A stretch of DNA of 64,000 bases from Ypsolopha sequella (lineage: Eukaryota; Arthropoda; Insecta; Lepidoptera; Ypsolophidae): NCBI GenBank assembly GCA_934047225.1, contig OW203990.1, positions 26,949,045 through 27,013,044 of the forward strand, in the 5' to 3' direction. This document shows positions 12,350 to 24,026 of this stretch, one piece after another. The notes beneath the pieces are model-generated. The model did not search any database. It was given only the letters and a program-made list of their open reading frames with translations, and was not told the DNA's origin. The position numbers and the translations under genes are program-made. Numbering within the stretch: position 1 is the stretch's first letter; each line of letters starts with the position of its first letter.

Positions 12350-12830
12350 TTAAAATGTTGAAAGAATATTTAAGGCGCTACGGAAAAAAATCGACACTTT
12401 AAGAACTTGTATATCTACTTCAGTAAATAATGTATTATTTTGATAAAATAGTATATGATTTTTAGAATCTTTTTCTAGGGATCTGTTAAAACAGAAACGT
12501 GATTGGAGAAATTCGGCTCGATAGAAATATTTATTGAAATGAGGTCTTTTTCGACACCAATTCTCCTGGTTTGACAATTTAGAATGACATATGGACTGCA
12601 ATTATATTTTTATTACATGGGTTTTAACGGTATCTAGGACCTGGTTAAACGAAATTTTGATAGCAACTCTAGTCCATTTTATATTAATAAAAAACCAACC
12701 TTTTGCTACTTTTCCACGAATCCGTCCCTCTTGCACTGAGGGTTTATTTGCATATGGAGTAACAGGGACGCTAAAACTTTTACATGTCGCCTTAATACGC
12801 AGACACGACTTTTTACCACTTTATTATTAG
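12350..12830 (-). repeat. interspersed repeat shared with 16085-16480
   Basis: ggtgtcgaaaaagacctcat and gtttctgttttaacagatcc blocks in both copies, inverted relative to each other. Diverged relatives at 60480-60850. Class unknown. Confidence 0.55.
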
Positions 12831-13269
12831 TAGGTAATAAGACATATATATTGTTACAACATGAGCCGCACGTACTGTATGCATTTTGTTTATTTCTCAT
12901 CAAATATTGGCTCATTAGGCTCAGTTATGTGGGCTGAATGTTGATGATGATGATGATTGGGCCGGTTATATCTTAAAAACTTTGTATACTAAAAGTAAAC
13001 AAAAATTTGACAAACTTCATTAACTAATTTTTCGAACTATTTGTAATTTTTTGTCGAGAACAATGTCTTCTTAAACACGGCCCAGCAGGAAAACCTGGCT
13101 TGCCTAGTGCTGGATGAAACCATTGCAACTCGAAGGATAAAAAAGGTTGTGTTGGAAAGAAGTATCTCACAGCGTGAGTGCATACCAGTAAACTATTCAC
13201 TGACGCATATCGATAATTTATTGAATATGTGCCCAGATGGTACCGAATAAGAATTTGTATGAAAAAAAA

Positions 13270-13530
13270 AGGTCAAATTCAAATAGTTTATTTTGTAAAG
13301 TAGGTATATATAATACACTTTTTACACGTCAAATTTAATCTACTAAAAAAATATATGTAATAAGATAATAAATGTACATAAACCAAATTAAAGGTTTATT
13401 TAATTTATGTAGCAATATATATATATACATACATACGATATATATATTATACATATATTATCCAATCAACCGCCTAAACCCATACCGGAGACCCGGCCAG
13501 GGACCAGGAACAAGGTTCAATGATCACCAA
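13270..13530 (-). mobile_element. LINE 3' end
   Basis: Minus strand matches 46220-46500: ctggccgggtctccggtatg, AT-rich 3'UTR and an aataaactatttgaatttg tail. Contains an (AT)n microsatellite at 13412-13465. Confidence 0.5.
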
Positions 13531-13680
13531 CCGAGCCCCCAGCACGAATCCAGGCGGCCGACCAAATCCCATCCTATATACTACATAGTAATAGGTTACA
13601 TATATAAATACATATTCTTTCTTTTTAGTCTTTGTCTACCTGTCTCATATAGTCTATTTCCTTTTACAGTCAGTTTTTAG

Positions 13681-14380
13681 GGTTCCGTAGTACCTAAAAG
13701 GTACAAAAAGGAACCTTATGGTAAGACTCCGTTGTCCGTCCGTCCGTCCGTCCGTATGTCACAGCCTCATAACTTTAACACCGTAAAAGATACATACATG
13801 AAATTTGGCACAAAAATAGCATTAATTTGCTCACATATCACGATGTAAAAAAAAATATGAAAAATTTTCAATTGTTCAAAATATTTCCAAAACAAAAGTG
13901 AGAAAAATAAAAAATATTACCCTAAAAACACAATGTAAGTATAAAATTCTAGATATTAAAAAGCTGATTGTAAAAATATATACTTTTACTGTATTTATTG
14001 GCACTGGTTTCGAGAAATCTTTAAAAAACCCCGAAAATATGTATGTCCCCTTCTCCGAAACTGGTAGACCAAAAATGATTATGAATAAATGACAATTATA
14101 GATCGTAACTGGCCAATTACAGGCAAAGAATAGCGATTAAAAAAAATTGAGCACTTATGAGAAATTTAAAAAAGAAGTATAATAAATAAAAAATGTATTT
14201 TATAAAAATACAATATGGCTATCAAATTGTAGATATTAAAAGGTTGATTGTAAAAATATATACTTTTACTATATTTACTAACACTGGTTTCGAGAAACCT
14301 TTAAAAAACCCCAAAAATATGTATGTCCCCCCCATTATCTCCGAAACTGGTACATTTAAAAGATTTTTTTTCAGAGACTT
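13681..14380 (+). repeat. GGTTCCG/GGAACCC interspersed repeat
   Basis: ggttccgtagtacctaaaag start, (cgtc)n, two rounds of the ctggtttcgagaaa/tatgtatgtcccc block. Confidence 0.65.
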
Positions 14381-14739
14381 TATGTCATTTAGATAACTTG
14401 ATAGATAGATATAACCTTCATTTACTCAGCACTATCAACAAAACAATTCCAACACATTTTAGGTACAAAACAATACGAAGTTCTCGGTAAAAAGGTCCTG
14501 ACTCAGCATGTGTTGCAGCCAGTAGACTACAACGCTGTTATTATGCCAGAACCATTGTTTTGTCTTGCATACTTCCGACATTTTAATGTACATAGTTACA
14601 ACTAGTCACAGTATAATACATACTATTATTTTAATGATATAACATTAGTAATCAACATTATGGTGTACAATAAACATACATAGATAATAAGCGAGTATGT
14701 AAGCGAGTAATCAATATGTGGTCATAGATACAAGTTATA

Positions 14740-15130
14740 AAAGACATATATTTTAGACAATGTTTTCATTATTTTGGTATATAAACTAACTGTTACTTTT
14801 TAAAAATGATATAATACGCTATAACAGCTTTTAAAGTTTTTTTTTAAATATAAATATACTGATAAATAATAATAAATCTCAAGATATATTTCGGGTCCGA
14901 CCTGGACCCGGCATGATTTTTTAAACATTTGTTCGATATGACGTCACTTGAGAAATTTACACATTTTACTGATTGTGATGTGTGAATAACAAAATGTGGT
15001 ATGTTTCTGTCTGTCTACTCATCTGTCATCCAAGTGTCAAATTAGTCGAAAGCAAATTATTATAAATATATTTTGATAGGAAACGACACATTTCTAATCA
15101 ACCATTTCTTAAGTGACGGGACCCGGTTCA
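14740..15130 (+). repeat. interspersed repeat family (copies at 33110 and 55010)
   Basis: Shared blocks: actgattgtgatgtgtga, tctgtctactcatctgt and aaattattataaat. Interrupted here by hammerhead-like copy 2. Confidence 0.55.
14878..14918 (-). other. hammerhead-like motif, copy 2 (core damaged)
   Basis: Stem II GGGTCC/GGACCC, GAAA, ATATAT and 3' stem strand CTTGAG are intact. The CTGATG core has become TCATG, and the 5' strand of stem I is lost. Confidence 0.4.
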
Positions 15131-15892
15131 GAGCTCCTCACATCCGGATTTACTCTTCTTTCTGCGTTTCTATACTGCGATGATATACCTTGCGATGCAT
15201 AAATCGCCAAGTGTTTAAACATAGAAATTTATTTCTGTCATGGTTTAGAAAATATTTGTTTATTATACTATTTATATTTTGTTCCTGACAATCGAAAACG
15301 CCTTATCATCCCGTAATCTATATTTAGGATAATAATTATCATATTATCGGTACCGATTGATGACTGTGGAGATACCTTATCACCTCACATTTCCTTTTAA
15401 TAGTTGCTGAAAACAGTCCAGAACCGTCTCTACCTGTGATTTTGTGTTTTTATTATTAGCTATTGTTTTTCGTGCAAATACTTTTTGTATAAGTCAGATT
15501 GTGCTTGCTGAACAAAGTTTAGGGTTCCACTCATTGACTTCAGGAAGTTTATTTTTCTAATTTACGTAATCAAAGAAACCAGAGGCTTCTCAACGTACTA
15601 GTAAGTAAGTTTCCTTCTTAATAGTCGTTATGAATAATCTCTAAGTAATCATTATTATCATCGTAGTGGTATGGATGGTCAACATATAGTCTATAAGGGG
15701 TGTTAATATAATAATGCCCAAGCCGAAAACGGGGCAGAGTTGAATAAACGCCGGCGGAGCCGCGGGCAAAACCGTAGTTAGAAACAAGTATCAAGTGAGA
15801 CAAATATTTTGGAAAAAATCTTCGAACCAGATTTGAAACTGTGCCTACAACGCAAGTGATCTGCCAGCTGAACTAAAATATCAATTTGTCGG

Positions 15893-16075
15893 CGGTAGCT
15901 CAGGGGTAGAACGCTAGCCTCTCATCCTTGAGATCCAGGTTCGATCTCCAGTCGGGCATGCACCAATGGGTTTTTCGGAATTTATGTGCATAGTATTTGT
16001 TAATTACTTACCACTTGCTGAACGGTGAAGGAAAACATCGTAAGGAAACCTGCATGCCCTTAAGGCGATATGTAA
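15893..16075 (+). mobile_element. tRNA-derived SINE, uninterrupted copy
   Basis: Head ggcggtagctcaggggtaga, box B ggttcgatctc, then tttcggaatttatgtgcata and ggaaacctgcatgccctta. A decayed copy lies at 57590-57660 (minus). Confidence 0.65.
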
Positions 16076-16084
16076 AAGTTTTAG

Positions 16085-16480
16085 CGTCCCTGTTACTCCA
16101 TATGCGAAAAAACTCTCAGTGCGAGAGGGATTCGTGGAAAAATAGCAAAAAGTCGGTTTTTTATTAATATAAAATGTAATAAAGTTGCTATCAAAATTTC
16201 GTTTAATCAGGTCCTAGATATTGTTAACATCCATCTAATAAAATATAATTGCTGTCCATAGTTATGTCATTCTAAATTGCCAAACCAGGAGAATTGGTGT
16301 CGAAAAAGACCTCATTTCAATAAATATTTCTATCGAGCCGAATTTCTTCAATCGCGTTTCTGTTTTAACAGATCCCTAGAATAAGATTCCAAAAATATTA
16401 TACTATTTTATCAAAATAATACATTATTTACTGAAGTAGATATGCAAGTTCTCAAAGTGTCGTTTTTTTTCCGTAGCGCG
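16085..16480 (+). repeat. interspersed repeat shared with 12350-12830
   Basis: Directly follows the SINE. Shares the tatcgagccgaatttcttca and tttactgaagtagatatgca blocks in the opposite orientation. Confidence 0.55.
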
Positions 16481-17159
16481 TTAAAAGCGTGTATTTGTCC
16501 CCGAAGAACGGCGATAGGGCTCACTACCCATCACCTTGGGATGTAATAACCGTGATATGATATACGTAGATCCGAAACTCTGCAATGTGAAGTGACAACC
16601 AATTTTTATAAGCATAGGAAGTATAGGACTACCTGGGACTACCCGACTCTTTAGACACACCTGGCGCTGCCATACCGACTTCGAAGTGGTCGGCATGACC
16701 AAAAACGGTCGGATTGGATCCTCATCATCATAATTAATTACTTACTTTAATTTTTTTTTTTATCTGTGTAGACAATTTGGACTCGGAGCAATAAAGGTTG
16801 TCAGAAAGAAATTGTATTTAAGCGGTATGGCTGCCAATTTTTACCTTCTCTTAAATTTATTTTCTTTTCATTTGAAGCACATTATAGGGATTTTAATCGT
16901 ATCGATATAAAAGTATAATTTAGCAAAAGTCACAAGATTGCTTTAAATTTTTTTTTTAAATAAATTAATAAATATATATAGTATGAAATTTATTGAAAAA
17001 GGCGTTACTTTGCGGAAGTCCATCATAAATTTGTAGATATATTAATAATTTGCAATATTCCGCTAAAAGTATGCCTTAATTAGCTTTTTATTTATAATTA
17101 CACAATATAACTTGAAATATATACAATAAATAAAAGAAAATTATAACTTGAAATATATA

Positions 17160-17467
17160 TAAGGAAATCTCAAGATATATTTCGGGTCCGACCTGGACCC
17201 GGCATCAGTTGAGAATCTTAATTAAAATAAATAGACATTGACATATATAATATAAAAGTAGATGACATGACAGGTCATGACATAAAACATATAATAACAT
17301 ATAGATTGTAAATAGGTAGCCTAGGTTTTATATGTTTTTAATGTCATGACCTGTCATGTCATCTACTTTTATATTATATATGTCAATGTCTATTTATTTA
17401 AATTAAGATACTCAACTGATGCCGGGTCCAGGTCGGACCCGAAATATATCTTGAGATTTCCTTATAT
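17160..17467. repeat. long inverted repeat carrying two hammerhead-like motifs
   Basis: Arms of about 130 bp (17160-17285 and 17338-17467) around a 50-bp spacer. Each arm carries the motif, at 17169-17213 (minus) and 17411-17455 (plus). The plus copy reads stem I CTCAA, core CTGATGCC, stem II GGGTCC/GGACCC with loop AGGTC, GAAA, ATATAT, C, then TTGAG, a perfect 5-bp stem I. Confidence 0.75.
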
Positions 17468-17620
17468 TTGTATATCCTATTTATCAGTATATTTATATTT
17501 TTTTAAAAGCTGTTATAGCGTATATAATTTTAAAAGATTACTTTAAGAGTGAAATTACAAACAATATAATTCATCTAGCAAGGACCTTAGTCGCCTCAGC
17601 AAGGATATTTTAAGGTTAAA

Positions 17621-17951
17621 CGTCAGTCGCTTAGCGCAAACTGCATAACTTAACTTTGTTTTTCTTGTTAAGAAATAAAAAAATAAAAAGTATTTTGGTC
17701 TGTAGCAATTGACGCCAATAGCTCACTATTAGTGAGGATTATACAGAAATAGTTTGCAATTGTATACACAATTAGTTGTGATTTTTTCAAAAACAAATTA
17801 AAATGTTGTTTTAACTTTGTTTGGACAAGATCATGACTATAATTAGCATTCAATTTCAAACTCATGCTTTATAAACCTCACTAATACAAAATCATTGTAA
17901 AAACAAGAAAAACAAAGTTAAGTTATGCACTTTGCGCTAAGCGACTGACGT
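17621..17951. mobile_element. MITE with about 50-bp inverted ends
   Basis: acgtcagtcgcttagcgcaa, then gcataacttaactttgtttt, mirrored at the right end. Confidence 0.75.
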
Positions 17952-17995
17952 GTAATTTTAATGTAATCTTATTAATCTGTAACTTTTGTACATAA

Positions 17996-18477
17996 CTTAA
18001 GAGGATGGCATACCCTAGCAACTTTTTATTACCCCTCCAGCACAATAAGTCTAATGGCAAATACCTTATTTGCTTTTCATAGAGGCGATTATATGTTGGC
18101 TCTTTGGCCTCTTTTTCTTGGACGCGTAATACTAGTGATCACGCAGCGAAACAAAAAATTGGTGTGTTTTTAGCTAATACTGAAATATTTTGTAGGGAAA
18201 AAAATATTGGATTTAGGTAAAATCCCTTGCCTATTTTATAAAAAAAAAAAACAAGTTGATATCTTAACCGTTTAAAAACCAAAAAAAGAGGGTGGAAAAC
18301 ATTTTTTTTTTTTGACAGAAGTATAAATATTAATACATTGTTTATAAGTGGAATCTCTAGATAAAAGATCGTTAAATCAAATATATTTTCTTCAATATGA
18401 GGAGAGACCTAGTTTCTTCCAATTAACCCTTGAAATCCTGGTGTTGTTGATGTTCTAGCGTAAAGTGTCCCGTTAAA
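17996..18477 (+). mobile_element. non-autonomous element, intact copy
   Basis: About 480 bp from aagaggatggcataccctag to gtgtcccgttaaa. The inverted copy at 37915-38559 carries an extra MITE insertion. Confidence 0.65.
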
Positions 18478-18502
18478 TAATATTGTAAGTATATAGGTAA
18501 TG

Positions 18503-19083
18503 GGTGGCGCAAAAGTAATGTCATAATTTGAATTGGCTGCCATTTTGTTATTAATAAAATGGCAGCATATAAAAAGTTTATTTGAAATAAAAATAAGTTT
18601 TCATAAAAAATTTATTTGAAAGTGTAAAATTGATGACATTAATTGGAAAAAATTATATCGCTGAAATGGCCACCTCCCGAGTTGATGCATAATTGCTCTC
18701 GTTTTACGGCATTTTGAATTGTTGCTCCCAAAACATCTGGCTATCTGGCACCAAATTGGCTATTTCTTCTTCAACGTTATCTTTAAAGACTTGCAAGGTT
18801 CGTGGTTTGTTGTGGTAAACGCGAGATTCTAAAAAAGCCTCAAATGAAGAAGTCTGGTGCAGTTAGATCTGGCGATCTGGACGGCTAATTCAAGTCTCCA
18901 AAACGAGAGATCAAAATTTGTCAAATAAGCAGTAACAATAACTCCACGTTCTTGAGGTGTGTATCGCTTGTTGGCAACTAATTCTCTATATATCTACATT
19001 ATAATTGTCAAAGCACAGTAACATTTGGCGCCATCTGCAAAAATGGCAGCCAATTCAAATTATGACATTACTTTTGCGCCACC
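18503..19083 (-). mobile_element. mariner-like transposon, internally deleted
   Basis: Inverted ends of about 44 bp starting ggtggcgcaaaagtaatgtc. The minus strand keeps short transposase pieces in different frames: YTPQERGVIVTAYL, then EAFLESRVYHNKPRTLQ and EEEIANLVPD. The catalytic core is missing. Confidence 0.65.
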
Positions 19084-19296
19084 TTTTATATACATCGGAG
19101 AGACGTAGTAGAGAAAGGTCGTCACTTCTGCTTCCAAAAAAACTATTCTGTATGTATTGCTCCCAGCCTAATGATTAAAACAAAAATTACTCACAATATT
19201 AAATTGTTGTGAAATAAACATATTTTTTTATAATTCCGTTATCACGCGATAAATCAAAAGGCGGGCTTGTTCCTGATGACTTAATGAGACAATGGT

Positions 19297-19437
19297 ACCG
19301 ATTCGGCGCAACACAACTGACAAGACTAACCTTATTTTGAGCGTCTCGTCCTTGTCTTTTACAGAAAGTAAAGGACGGAACACTAAAATTAAGTTTAGTC
19401 CTGTTAATTAAGTCCAGTTGTGTTGCGCCGAATCGGT
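19297..19437. mobile_element. MITE, 24-bp inverted ends
   Basis: accgattcggcgcaacacaa and the inverse at 19437. Confidence 0.75.
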
Positions 19438-19969
19438 GTTTAAAACTAGATATTTTTGACGTCAAGTGTAAGATTGCTGAACATGAGTCTGTTCCGTCAA
19501 AACGGCAAAAAAATCACGTTTGTTGTATGGAAGCCCCCTTAAATATTTATTTTATCCTGTTTTTTAGTATTTGTTGTTATATCGGCAACAGAAATACATC
19601 ATCTGTGTAAATTTCAACTGTCTAACTATCACGGTTGTATCACGGACAGACGGACAGCGGAGTCTTAGTAATAGGGTCCCGTTGGTTACCCTTTGGGTAC
19701 GGAATCCTAAAAATGCAACTAGCAAAAATTGTTATCGAGCCGTGATACTGATCATTTACTAAGCCTCCGGTATGAATTTGGCTCCATAAATATATGTCAT
19801 TGTCACCTTATATTACAGCGCAATACATAGAACAAGGGAATTTACCTACTTATTATCTACTGATTATCTACTGATTATCTACTGATTATCTACTTACATT
19901 TCCTTATTTCAATTACAGACTTTCAACAGTGTGTGTAACACAACTACACTCACATATCCAAAGGCAAAG

Positions 19970-20600
19970 ATTAAATTAAATTAAAAACACAATCCCAATC
20001 CTAGTTACCTCCGTGAACGTTTCACATTTATTTATGAACGCGGGCGTGAAATGCGCTCCTGCAACAGTCACAGGATAACTATTACAGAAAACAGAACAGG
20101 ATTTTACAGTGACTTATTTTCGGTACACGCTGCAAGACTCTGGAATCGTTTACCAGTGTCAATTCAGGCATTGAAAAATACAAATCACTTTAAAATAAAA
20201 GTGAAACGATTTTTCTCAACAGAGTACCAATCTTAGAACTTAAATATCCAATATTATTATTATTTTTGCATATTTATTTATTATTTATATATATTATGTA
20301 TTTGTATATTTTATACATGTATTAATGTATTTCAGTATGTTCATGTATTTTTATATGTAAGCTTATGTCTTTGATATTTAGGTCTATATTTTAATCTTGA
20401 TTTCCCTATTATTTTCTCATTAGTATTTACACCTCCACATGTTATTTTGTTCATCTTTCTGTTATGTTAGCTACCTGGGTTGCCTGGAAGATATTGCTAT
20501 TAGCAATAAGTGCCGCCCTTGTACACAATGTATTTTTTTTGTCTTTAAGTTATTTGTATAAATGTGCAAAAAGTGTTATAAATAAATAAAATAAACAGAC
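19970..20600 (+). mobile_element. LINE 3' end (CR1/Jockey-like)
   Basis: Reads LFSVHAARLWNRLPVSIQAL and FKIKVKRFF, the usual end of a LINE polymerase, then a 3'UTR ending ataaataaataaa. Confidence 0.7.
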
Positions 20601-20743
20601 ACAAAAAACAATGCAAATAAGAAGAAGCTAGAGAACTATTGTAATAGTTGCGCCATTACCTTTGTGAATAAATTGTATTTTATTTTAACTAGATAACGCT
20701 GACTTTGATCAACTTATCCTCCTCGAGCCACCATGGCGTCGTA

Positions 20744-21245
20744 TATACAGGATGTTTCGGACATCGATCTAAATATTTTGAGGGATGATAAAGGAAGTGA
20801 TTTTGAACATTTCTGACTGAATTTACTTTAAGCAAAGTTTTTTAGTTTTACAGACATTTTTCAGATTTGTCTTCTTAAAATTAGGTAACTGGATTTAAAA
20901 AGAATAAAACACTATTTATGGCTAATAATATTAATTTAAGATCCATAAAAAATCTGTTTTTATGTTAAGTATTTAGCTTTATGTTTATTTTCACTTCTTT
21001 TTGAACACATTTATACTGTTTTTTTTTGTTTAATTGAAGTGTATTAAGAAATAATTTAAAATAAAATCATATTTTAGCCAGAAATAGTGTTTTATTTAAA
21101 TTTCAAGTAGATCTAAACTGAAAAATGTCTATAATTCGAAAACTACTAAACTTTGCATTATAGTACATTCAGTCAAAAATGTTTAAAATCACTTTCTTTA
21201 TCATCCTTGAAAATATCCACATTGATGTCCCAAACATCCTGTATA
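20744..21245. mobile_element. DNA transposon remnant, about 80-bp inverted ends
   Basis: tatacaggatgtttcggaca at the left, mirrored as tgtcccaaacatcctgtata at the right. No transposase. Confidence 0.7.
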
Positions 21246-21504
21246 ATACATAAAAAAAATCCCAAGACAATCTTTAGGCGATAAATCAGCCAATCACAGC
21301 GCTGTGATATACTATACCATAAATGTATTCCTTTCCTTTCTCTAGTTGTTCTGCATAAAGCCACACTTCTCTTGAAAAGTCTTGTTTTACATAGAGCAAA
21401 AACATCATGCCATATAATAATATAATTTTAAATTTTAATAAATACAATATATATTAATGTAATTATATGTATAACATAATCTATACTGTATGCTTGCAAT
21501 ATAT

Positions 21505-21737
21505 AAGGTTAAATAATATTAGTTGGCGAAACTCAAAACATAGGTAGTACTAGTTTATATAAACAACTGTTTGTATGGGAGCTAAGCGAAATTCGTAACC
21601 TTTTTTTTACTTCCTCCCATACATGGAAAGGTAAAAACAAATTTAAAGAATTTTGCGCAATCCTAATAGCAAGGGTTGTTCATATGGACATGTTCTACAT
21701 ATGTTTAAAATTTCGCCAACTAATTTAATTTAACCTC
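21505..21737. mobile_element. foldback MITE (sister of 24315-24587)
   Basis: aaggttaaataatattagtt and ggcgaaactcaaaacatagg ends, mirrored at the right. Confidence 0.65.
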
Positions 21738-21881
21738 ATAGATATATATTTAGTATTAAAGAGAAATTAAAGGTTGCGTACCAATACACAATAGATACGG
21801 GTAAAATAGTACAGAACCCTAAAAATATTATTTTAAATTTCCACAACACGATATATTGTGTACATCCCAAAATAAAAGTTG

Positions 21882-22047
21882 TTATAATTACATAAGAAAA
21901 CAGTTAAATTAAATTTTAGTGAGATATATTTCGGGCCACTCGGGCCCGGCATCAGTCACAATCACAATTGTGACTGATGCCGGGCCCGAGTGGCCCGAAA
22001 TATATCTCACTAAAATTTAATTTAACTGTTTTCTTATGTAATTATAA
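21882..22047. repeat. near-perfect palindrome with two hammerhead-like motifs
   Basis: Two arms of about 80 bp centred near 21965. Motifs lie at 21919-21959 (minus) and 21970-22010 (plus): stem I GTGA/TCAC, core CTGATGCC, stem II GGGCC/GGCCC, GAAA, ATATAT, C. Near-identity of the arms suggests recent origin or gene conversion. Confidence 0.8.
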
Positions 22048-22069
22048 TAATTTAAAAGACTAAGGGTCA

Positions 22070-22440
22070 ACTTTCAATATTTATTTACAAAATAAAAGTT
22101 GAAAATTTATTCATCTGTCATTTTTGACATCTGTTACTTTTGACATCTGTCATAAAACCTTTATCAAAATCACACTCAAACCGTGGATCTGGATAATTAT
22201 GAAAATCTTTTCATCTGTCAGTTTTGACATCTGTCCAAAAATCTATAAATTCTATCAGTTTTTACATCTGTCAAAAAAAGTATGAAATCTTTTCATCTGT
22301 CAGTTTTGACTTATGTCAAAAAATCTACAAAAATTAGTTCATCTGTCATTTTTGACATTTGTCACTTTTGACATCTGTCATTAAACCTTTATCAAAATCT
22401 CACTCAAACCGTGGATCTGGCTAATTAATTGAAAATTAAG
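22070..22440. repeat. cluster of TGTCA...TGACA palindromic motifs
   Basis: At least eight irregular repeats of atctgtcatttttgacatct-like sequence. A reverse-oriented cluster lies at 40985-41125. Confidence 0.6.
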
Positions 22441-22944
22441 TGGAGAGGTTTTTATTTTACTAGATCCAGTTTCAATGTGAATGGATCTACTGAGAAAAAA
22501 AGTTCTCATTAGATCCATGATGGATCTAGCCAATGGATCTACTGAGAATGATCGATCGCCGCGATACCTAACCTTCTAACCTAAGCTACCGGATCGCTTC
22601 TGCGCTGAAGGATCTCTAAAATTTCCGAAGAACTAAGTAGTTTGGCCTAGGCAAAATGAGTTTGTACTAAAATCTAACATATATCTGTTGTCCGTTGAAG
22701 ATTATTTATTTAAACGACACCAGTTTCTTATTATTTATTAGGCAACAGGTAATTACATCTTTGACAACACGATTTCTAAGGAATTTTGTCGCTGAAAATT
22801 TCAAGGTTGGCTCCGTATATTGGTTGTTCGTATATACCATATATTGACGAGCACTACCTATCTATAGTTTTCTAATTTTCAGTGATTAAAGTTCTAGCCT
22901 GAATTTCTGAATTCTGAAAATAAGTTTTACCTAGTTATATTAGA

Positions 22945-23222
22945 GGCTCGACTGTGGAGGTACCACCATCTTACTTGGAGACCCCCTCGAAGTAATTCGG
23001 GGGAGAGTAAGAGGACAGCTCATGCTTATATGGAACATACTGGTGACGGGCAGCGGCGTCACTGGTGCGAGGGTTCCGGCACCGCGATCACCAACCCGCC
23101 TGCCCAGCGTGTGTGAGTATGGGCAATTCTTCCAGGATGATCGCCGGGAATAGCAAAGTCCTGGAAAGGCTTATGTCCAGCAGTGGACAAACTAGGCTGA
23201 TGGATGGATGGATGGATGGAGG
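22945..23222 (+). mobile_element. RTE-type LINE 3' end
   Basis: Near copy of 7931-8290, ending in (ATGG)n. Confidence 0.65.
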
Positions 23223-23283
23223 TATATTAGTGCATATTCATTGAAACTTGTCCATATGAATTTCACAAATACTCGCGTACCTA

Positions 23284-23785
23284 GGGTTCCGTATTGTGGA
23301 TGATAAATTTAATTTTGTCATTTTGTTTTCGTGAATTTCTCGACCGCTTTATTTTTCCTGTAATCTTTACGTAAACACATATTACCATGATTTTTTTCAT
23401 ATTTTTTGGTCCACCAGTTTTGGAGATAAGGGGGGGGGACATACATATTTTTGTGGTTTTTTAAAGATTTCTCGGAACCAGTGCCTGTAAGTATAGTAAA
23501 AGTATATATTTTTACAATCAACTTTTTAATATTTACAATTTGATACCCATATTGTATTTTTAGGCTAATATTTTTTATTTTTCTTACTTTTGTTTTGGAA
23601 ATATTTTGAACAATTTCAAATTTTTCATATTTTTTTTTACACCTTAGTATGTGAGCAAATTGATGCTATTTTTGTGCCAAATTTCATGTATTTATCTTTA
23701 ACGGTGCTAAAGTTATGAGGACGGACGGACAACGGAGTCTCACCATAAGGTTCCTTTTGTACCTTTTAGGTACGGAACCCTAATA
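23284..23785 (-). repeat. GGTTCCG/GGAACCC interspersed repeat
   Basis: Minus orientation: agggttccgtattgtggat at the left, ttttaggtacggaaccctaa at the right. Ends about 120 bp before cadherin exon 1. Confidence 0.65.
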
Positions 23786-23909
23786 AGCTTGCATGCTCGA
23801 GAGACAAGATTCACCGATAATGATGAAAGGTTGTTTAGTGATGTTTTAATCGAAATCATGTGCATATGGATTATAGTTATTTGTAAATAATTAACATTTT
23901 AATTTACAG

Positions 23910-24026
23910 GACTCATTTCGGTAACTAGGGCTGTACCGCTGCAATAAGCATGCGAGATGGGAGCTGAAACTGAACTCGTAGTATTGCTGCTTTTTATACT
24001 CACCACATCTCTTGTTTTTACACAAG
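23910..24026 (+). CDS. BtR: cadherin exon 1: 5'UTR end and signal peptide (CDS 23957-24026)
   Basis: Start codon at 23957, chosen because it gives a 23-residue signal peptide ending FTQ and leaves one base (phase 1) at the donor gtaagc. It has good context (G at -3, G at +4). An AG at 23908-23909 after an AT/pyrimidine stretch suggests an upstream untranslated exon spliced here; that exon was not located. Confidence 0.85.
23950..23967 (+). promoter_or_regulatory. short uORF overlapping the cadherin start codon
   Basis: An upstream ATG at 23950 (A at -3) opens a five-codon reading frame, MRDGS, ending in TGA at 23965-23967. It is out of frame with and overlaps the main start at 23957. If the upstream ATG is in the mature mRNA, it should reduce or gate initiation at the cadherin ATG. 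The sequence is certain; the regulatory effect is inference. Confidence 0.5.

Noticed and set aside
13372..13680. 102-codon ORF rich in Ile/Tyr
   Set aside because: Translates an (AT)n microsatellite and an antisense LINE 3' end.
20744..21245. Inverted ends as a transcription terminator or regulatory palindrome
   Set aside because: Long mirrored arms with transposon-like termini fit a DNA transposon remnant better.
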